A DNA stretch of 64,000 nucleotides. It comes from Oxytricha trifallax (lineage: Eukaryota > Ciliophora > Spirotrichea > Sporadotrichida > Oxytrichidae). Location: the NCBI GenBank assembly GCA_000711775.1, contig ARYC01000611.1, forward strand, positions 85,067 to 149,066. Reading direction: 5' to 3'. The notes beneath the pieces were generated by a model. The model saw only the letters and a list, made by a program, of their open reading frames with translations, had not been told where the DNA came from and ran no database searches. Position numbers and translations under genes: made by a program. Below, piece after piece: positions 22,537 to 33,582 of the stretch; within the stretch, counting starts at the first letter, position 1; each line of letters opens with the position of its first letter.

Positions 22537-22610
22537 TCAAATAAAAATATTTTCTTTAAACATTTCCTAAATCAAAATTTCATTTTTATTGGCAGAATCT
22601 TGGACATTTG

Positions 22611-22925
22611 TCATCGAACCAAACTTTTATGATATGCTATTGACTCTAGAATGTTTAGACCCACTTTCTTAAACACTGCCTCTTTTTGCATTAGATAGTC
22701 TGTTTTAAACTTAAACGCTTTCTTTCCTTTCTTCTTATGCATTTTCTTGGCCTTCATTCTTTCTCTCTTCTTTAATGGAGGATTTAGACTTTGAGCTGCA
22801 ATCTTTAACACTGTACCTTTCAACCATATTAAATTCTTTCATTTTATCTTAGACTTTTTGTTTTATCTCATTGAAATCGACTAGAATTTAGTTACCACTT
22901 GCATTAATCGAAAGTAAATATATGT
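22611..22925 (-). CDS. Small very basic protein, C-terminal segment
   Basis: The minus-strand frame ends HKSLVR-TGA at 22611. It carries PLKKRERMKAKKMHKKKG, then KFKTDYLMQKEAVFKK and GLNILESIAYH. Just upstream, one frame over, is ILVDFNEIKQKVQDKMKEF, probably the same gene across a small intron or IES. The Lys-rich character suggests a nucleolar or ribosome-assembly factor, but no family is certain. It lies between the inverted PH/papain segment and the MON2 segment. Confidence 0.4.
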
Positions 22926-25279
22926 TAAAAGATTTTTTAATTTAATCAGTGGTTAACCTGGGTTATTTCCCATAGTAGCAACTGCTTTACCTTTGCTCTT
23001 TATTCTGTTTTTAATGACAGTTTCGATTTTCTGCATAGTTTCTAAAATAATATACCAAGATTTTACATCTAGGATGTAACCTAGACAGTGAGCTATATTC
23101 AATAAAGTCTTGCAGATCTAAACGTTTTTATCTGTAAGGACATGGTCTTTCAAAGAGTCTTGCTTTTAATGTTGTTGTTGAAGTTATCTTTAATTAGTTT
23201 GGGCTTACTCAGTCAAGCAAAAACTGCATAACGATTCTAAAAATCCATCTCTTGGTTCATAACATTAAACTGAACCGCAAACTCCTATAAAGTTTTAATA
23301 ACAGTTTAGAAGCATTTGAATGTTTGATTCTTCTTGAGTTAATCTGAGTAAGTTTTATAGTACCATTAGCAATGGTTTCCAGGATAGTAAGAGTAGATCT
23401 TTGCAATCTATATCATTCATAGTCTACTTTTAAATTGATACTGGCATTTTAGAAGCTAGAACTGAGCTATTGCCTAAGGCTAACCCTTGAGTTTTTGCTG
23501 CTCCAATCTTTAATCCATATTAATCAAAAATGAGAATCATGTTCTCTACAAATGAGCATGCACTTTCAATTATTAATTTGTGAATTTATGAAGGTGTTGG
23601 AGGTTAAAGTTCGTTATCTAAGACTTATGCCTCAATGAACTTAGGTGTCTTTTACAAAGAATAATTAGGATTCAGCATATGTCTCTGGTTAATATCACCA
23701 CTTAGATCTAAATGTTCCGTAGCTTGAATTAAAGTTTCAAGAACTTAAACAAGTACTGTTTTACCAACTTAAAGGGCAGACTAAGCAAAAATCTTGATTA
23801 GAGACGGATTATTTAAAGCTATTGCCACACATTCAAACCCAATCAATGATTTCCAAGTTAGATTCATATTAGACTAAGTGTCATTATTCTTTGCTTTCTG
23901 TTAACCAGAAATATTATCAGTCTCTTGTAGGATATAAGTAAACAAGTTTATGCCAATACCTAGATGATTAATTACTAATATAGTTAACTTCATTAATCTC
24001 ATTCCTACTATATATTCTAGTTACTGCTTAGTTTTAAACATATTCTCTAAGACAGGAATAAGCTCATTGTCAAATATTTTTAGGACATGAGGAAAGAACT
24101 GCATTATATCTTGAGTTTAATTTAAAATTAGGGATATTATATCCATAATCATACATTTAGAGTGAGTTGAAGAAGCAAGATTCCATATATTGTTATTTTA
24201 TTGCATTTGATTATTTTTCTTATCTCCTTGGTCTTATTAAGCCAAGGCTCTAGCTAAAGTACTCATCAAGTCGGTTGAAATTTTATAAATAACTTCTCCT
24301 TCGATTGTCTAAATTTTTTGAATAATCTTATGTCTTTCATCAGTGGTTAAATAGAACCTTCTCTTTGAATCGAAAAAATCCTCATTTTAAGCAAGCTCTT
24401 TGCATTTTATCACTAATTTATCAAATACTAAAGTAAAAAGCTGTCTTAAAGTAGCCTGAATAGTTGATTTTACAGAATTACTCTTAGAGTAAAACATTAA
24501 GAAGCTGCATTGTAAGACCTATAATTTTCTTATTAATCCTGAAATATTATTAAAATCTTACCAAGTCCACGAATTCCTTAGTTAGCCTGAGAGTATTAGG
24601 ATTCAGAAAAATCAAAAGAATTTGCAATATTTTAATTTAAGTCATTTCATCTGTGTTTTCTCCACTTGCATCCTTGAGCATAGTTAAAATTGCTATCATT
24701 GATTACTAAAAAAGTATGCTTATTAAATGAGATTAAAATATCTAGTGGAAACAATTTTGAAATTTATTAAAAAACCCACGTCAGAAATAGCAATTGAACT
24801 TGATATCTTCTGTAAGCAATTAAGAGCAGGAACAAAAATCTCATAATAAATTTTATTCTTTGATTATAAAACTAATGTTAATTCTAATTTTTACATAATG
24901 TTTAAAAACCTTTATACTTTTAGTCTCAAATATCTGGGCAAGAGGATTGAGAATCTAGTCAATATTCATTTGTACTATAATTTACAAATTTAGCTAATGC
25001 GTTAAATATTAATTGAAAATTCAGAATAAGGAAGTTTATTCAAAATTTTCATAGATCAAGCAACTTACATTGTTAAGGATCGCTCATTGATATAATTTTT
25101 AAAGCTTTTTCAACCGGCTACATCCAAAATAGATTTAATAAATTGGAATGGATTCATAAAATAGATAGACTTAGAAATTAAATGCTTTGCTTTCTTACAT
25201 CTTTAACGTTAGCTGCTCTCTTTTTTACTTCAGCGAATAGAATTTTGAAGTCGTTTTCAATCAAATCTCGAGCGTTCAT
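22890..25279 (-). CDS. MON2: MON2-like Golgi trafficking scaffold, N-terminal part (scrambled gene)
   Basis: Start ATG at 25279 (MNARDLIENDFKIL, then KKRAANVKDVRKQSI), which matches the start of the DCB domain of the MON2/BIG family. Several interruptions (about 25165-24990, 24880-24830) look like IESs or introns. Diagnostic stretches follow: ILNPLAQIFETKSIKV, QATLRQLFTLVFDKL, FVENMILIFDQYGLK, NFIGVCGSVQCYEPRDGF, KTLLNIAHCLGYIL and LETMQKIETVIKN (HUS region). The frame runs out near 22930. The protein continues directly with the segment at 36890-41624 on the other strand. MON2 acts on endosome-to-Golgi transport with flippase and dopey partners. Confidence 0.8.
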
Positions 25280-25761
25280 TTTCCTGAGGATAAGTAAATT
25301 ATTTAAATTATTATTGAATAATTGTTTTGAAAAGGGGGGATATATATCAATTGATATTATTTGTAAAATTTTTTTTGAGATTATTTTATAAATCAACAAA
25401 AAAAATCAAGTTTAAATTAAAGAAAATGAAATACATTTTGAAATTCAATAATTATCCAGAAAATATTAAAAATATTTTAAATAATTATATCTCCATAATT
25501 TTATGTATAAATTTATCCTTAAAATTAATTAGTAACATTAATTAAAATAAATTATATTTTTCACATTTTAGCAATAATATAAAGATTAATCTTAACATTC
25601 CTGCCTCCTAAATTCAAATAACTCATTTAAATATTTTTGTGATAGCTTTGATAAGCATGAAATTGCTTGGCTTGAAAGGTTTGAAATGAAATTTATAATA
25701 AAGAAGAAAAGATCTAATTTTTTATAATTTAAATTTAAATAAGGAAACTTTTTCAAAACAA
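25280..25761. other. AT-rich intergenic DNA between MON2 part 1 and 14-3-3
   Basis: Divergent genes flank this stretch, so it should hold the upstream regions of both. It is nearly pure A+T with no credible frame. Confidence 0.4.
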
Positions 25762-26510
25762 ATGTCAGTTGAGGAACACATTTTCTTGGCCAGAGTTGCC
25801 GAACAAGCAGAGAGATTCGAAGATATGGTTGACTTCTTGAAGCCAGTATTGGACTAAAAAGGAGGTGATGTCACCAGTGATGAGAGAAATCTTTTGAGCG
25901 TCGCATTCAAGAACTTGATTAGTTCTAAGCGTACCGCATGGAGAATGGAAATAATTGTTTTGTTTTTATTAGAACTATTTCAGCCATCGAGCAAAACCCC
26001 AAGTATCAAAAGTTTGGCTCATCATTGGCAGCCTACAAGAAGCAGATTGAGGAAGGTCTCTATAGAGATTGCGAGAACGTCATCCAAATCATCCAATCAA
26101 GAGTCCTTTCTAAGGCAAGTGAAGTTGAAGCTAAAGCTTTCTTCGTGAAGATGGTGGGTGACTACTACAGATACATCGCTGAGACTGCTTAAGGTGAGAA
26201 ACTCGAGCAAGTCAAGAGAGAAGCTCTAAAGGCCTATCAAGAGGCAAGCCAGTTGACTCTTCCACCATGCAACCCAATCAAGCTTGGTCTTGCTTTGAAC
26301 TTCTCAGTCTTCCACTACGAAGTTATGAAGGACCACAAGCAAGCCTGTATCTTGGCAGATGAGGCACTACAACAAGCCCTTGAGAAGATCGACGATTTAG
26401 GTGAAGATGACTTCAGAGACGCCAAGAGCATCATTGAACTCTTGAAGGAGAACCTAACTCTTTGGAAAGAGGAAGAAGAAGGTGGTGACAATGGAATTGA
26501 AGACTTATGA
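25762..26510 (+). CDS. 14-3-3 protein
   Basis: ATG at 25762, TGA at 26508-26510. After removing a 29-bp IES (pointer AGA at 25942-25944 and 25971-25973) there are 240 codons, giving 239 residues, the usual family size. Family blocks are clear: FLARVAEQAERFEDMV near the N-terminus, RNLLSVAFKNLISSKR, KMVGDYYRYIAE, NPIKLGLALNFSVFHYE and LLKENLTLW, with an acidic C-terminus. TAA codes for Gln in LDQKGG and TAQGEK, which fixes the genetic code. 14-3-3 dimers bind phosphoserine/phosphothreonine motifs of many client proteins in the cytosol. The gene is otherwise unscrambled. Confidence 0.97.
25945..25970. other. IES in the 14-3-3 gene (pointer AGA)
   Basis: 26 bp of AT-rich DNA between two AGA pointers. 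Keeping one AGA restores TGG-AGA-ACT and the family sequence TAWRTISAIEQNP. It has no GT-AG ends, so it is a DNA-level eliminated sequence, not an intron. Confidence 0.9.
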
Positions 26511-26875
26511 GCAGCCTGATTCTCCCAGATGAATTGTTAGTAGCTTCTCATCTGATTCTATATTCGTGTGCAGTATTCAACTAGTTAAGATATTAAATAT
26601 AATTATCTCTAAAATTATAATGTATATTTAAATTTATTAATATGCTAAATATTATGTGGGTGAGAAATGTTAAGGGATGATGGCATTTTTTGAATTCAAG
26701 TCATGAATTTTTAGAAATGTTACTCTACTTCATTTCAATATCCTCTCTAATTTTCATAAATAGTTCATTTATATAAATATTTTTCATGTCAAACTATCTA
26801 ATTTCTAATCATTTACATATCTAATTTAAAAATTAAGTTTATATAATTCTCATAATTCTAAAATAACTTCATTAA
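26511..26875. other. AT-rich spacer between convergent genes
   Basis: 3' flanks of 14-3-3 and of the minus-strand gene ending at 26876. Nothing else seen. Confidence 0.35.
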
Positions 26876-28378
26876 TCAAGCACATGATGCATAAACTTGT
26901 TAAGTTAAGATTTTATTCACAGACTCTGCTTTTCTTAAATTTTTCAAGGCTTCTCTGAGAATTTACTGAGCATTCAAGTCATAAGGGTCAGCGTGGTTGA
27001 TTGATGACAGATCGATAAATCCTTCCTTGTTAAGACATTCAAAAATATCTGAGTTCACAACTGCATAAAAATTTAACTAAATTTTTTTATAAGAAATGCT
27101 AGTTTGGCTAATTCTCGATATAACTTAAGGGATTCCCTTTTCATGTAGTAGCTGTGATAGAGAGGGGAATCTTCATCGAACATACTTTACTTTAAAAGTA
27201 TTAAAAATTAGGAATCGTTGGATTGAACTAAGTCTCTTATTAGTTCTTGATCCAGCAAGCATGAATCTGCAATCTCAAGTAGATTTTAATAAATATATTG
27301 GGCTCCATAGTAGTGCTACTTCGTCATTGGACATTACTATTAATCAAATATCTATTACACTGAAAGCATAAATTCATGAATTCTGAAACCAATCATATCT
27401 TGAAGTTAAAGTTTAGTAGGAGTTACTTTAGCATATCTGATTATTTCTTTCAAGAGACTTATATAAATAAAGATATCTTTTACGTTCAAGCCCTTGGGTA
27501 ACTTAAAAATACCTTTCTTCTTATTTTCCTAAATTTCAGTATTTAAATGCTCTATAATTTTAAGAATCATGAAGTTATAGTCCCATTAAAACTCTTCTTC
27601 CTGATTTTAAGTATCAAAGGACTTGTATAAATCTATAATTGCAGTAATATGCTTAAAATTGACACCTGAGCATTCGTTCTACTGAATAAGATTTTGTATA
27701 TTCCAGAATAGATTAGAAAAGAATATGGGGGTCCTTAGCTGCAAACGATAAGAAATCTAAGTCTTCATTTTATGATTGAAAGTTTCGAGTACACATACAA
27801 GCATTCTAATACACTCTAAGAATGTCTTAAACTAATCATCCAAGAATTTTACTTATTAAGCAACATGATGAAATGCTTTAATTATATCTTGATTATTTAA
27901 GAAAGAACTCACTTCAGGTTTTGTAAAAGAATGAGTTAATTTAGGGCGTTTGCGCTGCCTGTCTAGAACACTATTAAAAACTGAAGTCATCATTTCAGAA
28001 AGAATTTCAATTGAGTAATTATCTTTTTCTTGCTATGTTGAGGCCAGACTCATGGCAAATGTCCACCAATTTCTAGGCTTTGCCAAATAAAAAAAGTAGT
28101 AGTGGTCTCTTGATTCTTCCAAAATATAATAAAAGTTAATTTCTATATTCTTGAAGCAATTTTAATAGATCGTTGATACTTTTCACGATTTAAAGATAAC
28201 CTTCGAACCTCTAATATTCTGGCGAATAAATATATTTCTAGCTTTATTTATCAAAAAATATTTCTAAAACCTCAGCTTTCTTTGTATTTTTCATTTCTAA
28301 TAATTATAACTTAGGTTATTCCACATCCTATTTGTTATCATCTTTCTTTATGTTGCTTCCTAATGATTGTAGATTCAT
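26876..28378 (-). CDS. Unrecognised helical protein
   Basis: Start ATG at 28378 (MNLQSLGSNIKKDD), stop TGA at 26878-26876. The frame is open over most of the length with TAA/TAG as Gln. It reads through RNWWTFAMSLAST, MMTSVFNSVLDRQRKR, FKHITAIIDLYKSF, LPKGLNVKDIFIYISLL, QHYYGAQYIYQNLLEIA and SPLYHSYYMKRESLKLYRE, ending NHADPYDLNAQQILRE and QQVYASCA. Frame changes near 28130 and near 27080 suggest two small IESs or introns. It is about 470 residues, probably all helical and possibly HEAT/ARM-like. No family was recognised and no membrane segment is obvious. Confidence 0.65.
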
Positions 28379-28894
28379 TGTATTGATAAAAAATGATATA
28401 TTCTAAAAAAAAATAAAGTTATTTTTGTGGATTCCATTATTAAAATTAAAAATTTAATTAATAAAAGTTATTAATATTAGCATTGAAAAAAACTTTGACA
28501 ATTTTTATCAACAGATTTGAGTAAAAACTCTTTTAAAATGCATATTTTATATAATTAAATCTATGTTTAAGAAAATTAGTTAGGAGTATTTTTATTTTTA
28601 CTGCTGCATATTTTTTCTAATAATTTAAAATTACACCATTATTAAATTTAATAAACAACTGACATAAATTATTTTAATAATTAAATTATCAATCATAAGC
28701 TGATATTTTCTATCAAGTTCATTAATTATAAAGAAAAAAACTTATCAAGGTTTACTAATTTGATTTATGAATTTATTTAAAGAAGATATTGTAGTTACAT
28801 CAACATAAATTTTATTGACCATTTACTAAAGTTGGTATTTTATGAGAAATTAATAGTTCAAATCATAATTAAATTAAAGATAGAATAAATTGTG

Positions 28895-29236
28895 TCAATT
28901 TTTCATTATTTTAATTTATAATATATAATGATGAGCATAATTTTATTTATTTGAATTTTCAAGAGCAATTTATGTTATAGTAATAGTTTTTATGACATCT
29001 TTTAATAGTGTATTTTGATCATTACCGGGAAGTTCTTAGTCCAAAAGTTATATATTATTATAACTAAATTCCTAGGTTATTACATTTTATTAGGGATCCT
29101 CATATTTTTGCTCATATTTATTTACTATCTACCACTACTATTGTAAGTCTTCATTATAAATAATGTGATTACTGTTTATCTGGTAATCATCATCAACATC
29201 GTTAGAAATTTGTAATTTATTTTCTTCGAATTCCAT
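28895..29236 (-). CDS. Small acidic unknown protein
   Basis: Minus-strand frame from ATG at 29236 (MEFEENKLQISNDVDDDY) to TGA at 28897-28895, with QYIYNEDL-like and QQQWQIVNKYEQKYEDP stretches rich in Gln/Asn/Asp. The last 25 codons are AT-rich and may be IES. It is divergent from the acyltransferase at 29655. No family recognised. Confidence 0.45.
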
Positions 29237-29654
29237 TAATTTATTGATTTTAATTTTATTCTCAATATTTCTTTTTTAATGAATGCGATTTATAAGGTAA
29301 AAATGATAAAGAAAGATATTAGAAATTTGTATTTGTAATCAAATTGGTTTGATTATTTTTCAATTAAATATGTGGAAGATTTATTTACATATAAATGTGT
29401 AATGAATCATTTAAAAATATAATATTGTATGGGCATCATTATTTAAAATATCTACCCTAATTAAGGTATATTCGATAATTTCTATGTCTGATATAATGTA
29501 TATTAGGGTGACGTATATACTCCCTATTTTACACATTTAACTTAAATTACATATTAGACAATACTATTAAGTGAAGAAGTTATTGATAAATATATAGACG
29601 TAATTAATACTTATAATATAAAACCTTAATATAAATATCTGTAAGTAGTCTTGA
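29237..29654. promoter_or_regulatory. AT-rich divergent intergenic region
   Basis: It separates the start of the small acidic gene (minus) from the acyltransferase (plus), so upstream regions of both must be here. A/T runs; no specific signal recognised. Confidence 0.35.
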
Positions 29655-31625
29655 ATGAGTACTAGTCACAACCATTAGAGTCAAGGCAACTCTCATTAGT
29701 AAAATAGCCCTGGTACTCTATTGACATCAGGGTCAGGGAGTGCTAATTCATATTAAAACTAAGCATAAAGAGTAATTATGATTGGCTATTATTGTTTGTT
29801 TATAATTCTTTAATCAGCAATGAAAATGGGCCATCCGTAAATCCAGATAGAAGTCTGAGTCAAATAGAGTTCTTAAAGCAATCTATAGCAAATACTATGA
29901 ATTCCGTGGCTGAAATAGAACATCAAATCAGATCTTCAAATAGTTCGATAACAGATGAGACCAAACGAGTATTACTAGATGATATAAATAATCGCATAGA
30001 CTAGGCTAAGGTGGAGATTGGACAAAGTTTGTCGGAGCATAAGAAGTTGGTGAATCATACTTTAGATGATCTAGTAAAAAGAATTGAAATTCTAAAGATT
30101 GCACCCATTAATTTAATAAATTACTAAGTAAGTTTATAAATAGAACATTAAATCCTATTTTTAATGCTGATGGTTCGATATAAATGGTTGACTAGTTTGA
30201 GAAAGAGCAGTAGAAAGCAAAACTTAACAAAAAGATATTTTCGTAAAAGATTTTTGTAGAGAGAGATTCTCTACTAACAATTGAAAACTAAAAAGAGAAT
30301 GGTTTCAGAACTTTGGAAAACATTTTCATTGCATTTTTAGTTTTACTTGGCATTTAAATTTGTGTTGATGAGTACTTCGAAACTGGAAACTTTTTCCCTG
30401 GTCTTGATCTATTCTATTGGACCTTCGGGTAATTTGATAAAGTCATCACAATTCTTTTAACAACTTATTCCTTCTCCTTTTTATCTGTGGTACTAGTACA
30501 AGCAATAAGGAATTATAAATTGAAGGCTTACGTGTACCTTCCTTTTTATTTCCTTATCTAAATAGGTCTATACTATATTGGAATTTATCCATGCTTTTAC
30601 TACAAATTCCCACCAGCCTCTGCTATTGTAGCAACTGCAGAGATGTCAAGAGTTTCTATGAAGGTTCATGGGTACTTCAGAGAAAAAATGATTAATGGGC
30701 TTTATAAAGATGGAGCACTTGCTTTGTTTATTCCAGATTGGGCAAGGAAACTTGGAGTTAAAGTGGAAGACTTGGATCAACCATAAATTGATATTAAAGG
30801 TAAGACTATATTACGTAAATTAACGATTCTTTAGATATGGGAACTGAAATCAAAAGATACATGTTCTACTTTATTTGCCCCACTTTAATTTACAGAGATA
30901 GCTACCTCTTGAGAAGAAAAATTAGATGGAACATAGCACTTAAGAATATAGCCACATTCTTTTTCCTAATATTCTATGTCTGGTCTATCTTCAAGGCAAT
31001 GAGCATCCCAATCTTTAGAGACACTGTTGAGAACCCAGGCGGTTTCAAACAATTCTTTAACCAAGTTATATTCTCTACTGTTAGTGGTATTGTTTTGATG
31101 CTTTCCCTATTCTACGGAATTTTACACTGCTGGTTAAATTTCTTCGGAGAGATCTTGAGATTTGGAGATAGATTGTTCTATGAGGATTGGTGGAACGTAA
31201 AGGACTTTGCAGGTTACTACAGAAAGTGGAATATTGTTGTTCATGAGTTCCTTTACTACTATATTTACTAGGACAGCATCAGATTCACATTTGGAGTGTT
31301 CACTAGAACAAACGCAAAACTTTTGGTGTTCTTTATTTCAGCAGTTATACATGAAGTTATTGTAACATGCGGGTTTGGTTTCTTCTTCCCAATTCTATTT
31401 TTAATGTTTGGGGGACCAGGAGTTATCTTTACTAGTTTTAAATTTGGAAACAGTGGCTACTCTGGGACATTGTTTTGGTTCCTTATGCTAATTGGTTCAG
31501 GAATTTTAATGGTGTGCTGCTGCAGAGAGTTTTATGCTAGATAATTTGCAAAATTTTTAGTTTTCTTAAATTTATTCAGATATTCATTTTTTTATTTAAA
31601 AGATGACTTATTAGCAATAAAATGA
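29655..31625 (+). CDS. MBOAT acyltransferase, SOAT/DGAT1 type
   Basis: Start ATG at 29655 (MSTSHNHQSQGN, Ser/Gln-rich cytosolic N-terminus), stop TGA at 31623-31625. A small IES of unclear limits lies near 29775-29800, a 20-bp IES at 30116-30141 and a 35-nt intron at 30800-30834. Many hydrophobic segments follow. Family signatures are SMKVHGYFREK, the PTLIYRDSY block, FYEDWWN (the FYxDWWN motif of sterol/diacylglycerol acyltransferases), then WNIVVHEFLYYYIY and the catalytic-His region FFISAVIHEVIV. It is an ER membrane enzyme esterifying sterol or diacylglycerol with acyl-CoA. FYxDWWN and PTLxYR favour a sterol-type enzyme, but substrate cannot be fixed from sequence. Confidence 0.9.
30122..30141. 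other. 20-bp IES in the acyltransferase gene (pointer ATAAAT)
   Basis: ATAAAT occurs at 30116-30121 and 30136-30141. Removing one copy plus the 14 bp between them turns a frame break into APINLINRTLNPIFN, continuous on both sides. An intron is excluded because the possible GT-AG would be 16 nt and out of frame. Confidence 0.8.
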
Positions 31626-32435
31626 TACTAATTTTAAATTTATGATTAAATTTTTTATTCATGTCTTTTGAAAATCAAATCAATATATCTTACTTAGAAG
31701 ATTTAATATTTAATAAATAAAGAGTTTTTTAAAATAAATATATATATATATATAATTTTAAGAAAGATAGAATCTAAAATATTAATATTGAATTTATTGC
31801 CTTTAAAATATTAAAAGAAATTAAGATATTTTTATAATATTAATGAAATGAAATATAAATATATAATACAACATCATTAAACTAAAAATCACTGTTAAAC
31901 TTTATTAAATTAAGGGACATTATTGAAATTAAAAGGGATAAAATATTATACAAAAAATGGATAAAGTTTGAGGACATTTATTCTAAGAAACATCATATTA
32001 GATTTAAAGTTGTTATATGTCATGATTAGAAATTTTATATTTGTAAAATTTCAACTAAATCACCAAGAGCTGCAAATTTATTGAATGATGGAGTCTAAGC
32101 TTACCTATATCCTTAATTTATTAGATTCTGGATGGAAAAAGCATGAGACCTTAAAATATATTTTTATATCTGCAAGTTATAAACAAAACAAATGGTTATT
32201 TTAAAATTTAAAAGCTTTTAAATTCATCTTGTTTTAGATTATGATACAAAAATTGAAAATAGAGAGGTAAAAAAAAATTGCGAGAGTAAGTAGTAGTTTT
32301 TCGGGAAAATTAAAGATAGTATTATAGTACAGTTTGTAAAGTATTAAATAAAACCCATAAAATAGAATTAAACATAAATGAGAAATTATAATAGATTTTA
32401 ATAAAGGTTTATTATTTATGTAGATCATTTCTAGG
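31626..32435. other. AT-rich intergenic DNA
   Basis: No coding frame of quality; includes a (TA)n run near 31738-31754. Confidence 0.4.
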
Positions 32436-32860
32436 TATTGTAGGAATACATTCGATTTGGTAAAATGAATTAGAATTAAATTAATTAAATATTAAAATCA
32501 TGGCAGTTATGAAATCCAAAGTGACTCAAAATTCAAAAATAAATAGATTCTACGGTAGATATCGTAATTATTATAGGACTTTGCTATTGGCAATATTCTT
32601 GAATCATTCCAGGAAGCGAGATATTTTGATTTTGAACTAACTCCCAAAAATAGTATAATGGGTTTTTCTCGCTTGGGCGATGAGATAAATACATTATAGC
32701 AATAATAGTCACCGTCTTATTTTTAATGCGCTATCCAGAGAGTATAATATTGTCAGGGTTGGAGACATTTTTCAAAAACATAACTGAAGGTATTTAATAA
32801 TTAATTAATTTTAATTTTAATTTTAATTCATTTTCCCAAATCGAATGTATTCCTACAATA
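32436..32860. mobile_element. 425-bp MITE-like element with TA target sites
   Basis: The ends are inverted repeats of TTGTAGGAATACATTCGATT. The similarity continues imperfectly for about 55 bp (CCAAA/TTTGG then AATTCATTTT). Both ends are flanked by TA, the target of Tc1/mariner elements. The interior shows no long frame. It is probably a non-autonomous derivative mobilised by a mariner-type transposase; no related autonomous copy is in the window. Confidence 0.75.
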
Positions 32861-33059
32861 TTAAAATATAAATTTATCAATTTATAATTTTAAAAAAATC
32901 AAAGTAAATGAAAAATCCTTAAATAAACTTTACTATTTTTATGCATTGTGTTTATATACAACAAATAGGTCATTTAGGGCTCTTAATTATCAGAGTATGA
33001 TTTTCGGGCAGAGCTCTCCCTGTATTCCCCAAATTTAGAGAAGGGATGCTCATCCAAAC

Positions 33060-33385
33060 ACCTCATTACTCATTTAAAAAAAGAGGCAGCATTTCTCTAA
33101 CACCAAGATCAAATTTCTAACTATGTCTAAATTGATGTCAGAGTCCTTCAGTAGTTCTTCCAATTTGAGAGCTGCTATCCCAATCTCCTTACATGATACA
33201 TTTTGCAAATTGTGGGCAGAATAACCACTATAAATGTTAAAATCTTTTATAGAGTAAATTCATGATATCAAAATATTATGAAGAAGAATCCACTATAGCC
33301 ACAATTGCATAAGCTTTATACTTGATCATTTAAGAAAGGGCACAGCTCTCAACTTATACTTCAACATCTTTTCATCATCACTCAT
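33060..33385 (-). CDS. Small unrecognised helical protein
   Basis: ATG at 33385 begins MSDDEKMLKYKLRAVPFLK. After an AT-rich break (about 33325-33275, probable IES) the frame resumes: FNIYSGYSAHNLQNVSCKE, IGIAALKLEELLKDSD, LDIVRNLILVLEKCC, with TGA at 33062-33060. It would be about 85-90 residues, helical, resembling one HEAT/ARM repeat pair. Not assigned to a family. Confidence 0.45.
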
Positions 33386-33582
33386 CATTACCTTTCACAA
33401 CACCCACTTTACACTAACCTGCAGGTTGTAGTCACTGACATCTTATTCAGAAGCTCAGAGGAGTAGTGCAAGTTTATTTGTGTTTAAGATTTTATAATTT
33501 TTAATTATATGATGAAAAAAGGATGGAAGAAGAACAACCCTTAAAGGTAGCCTCCATATCATATTGAGCCTCATTGACGAAC

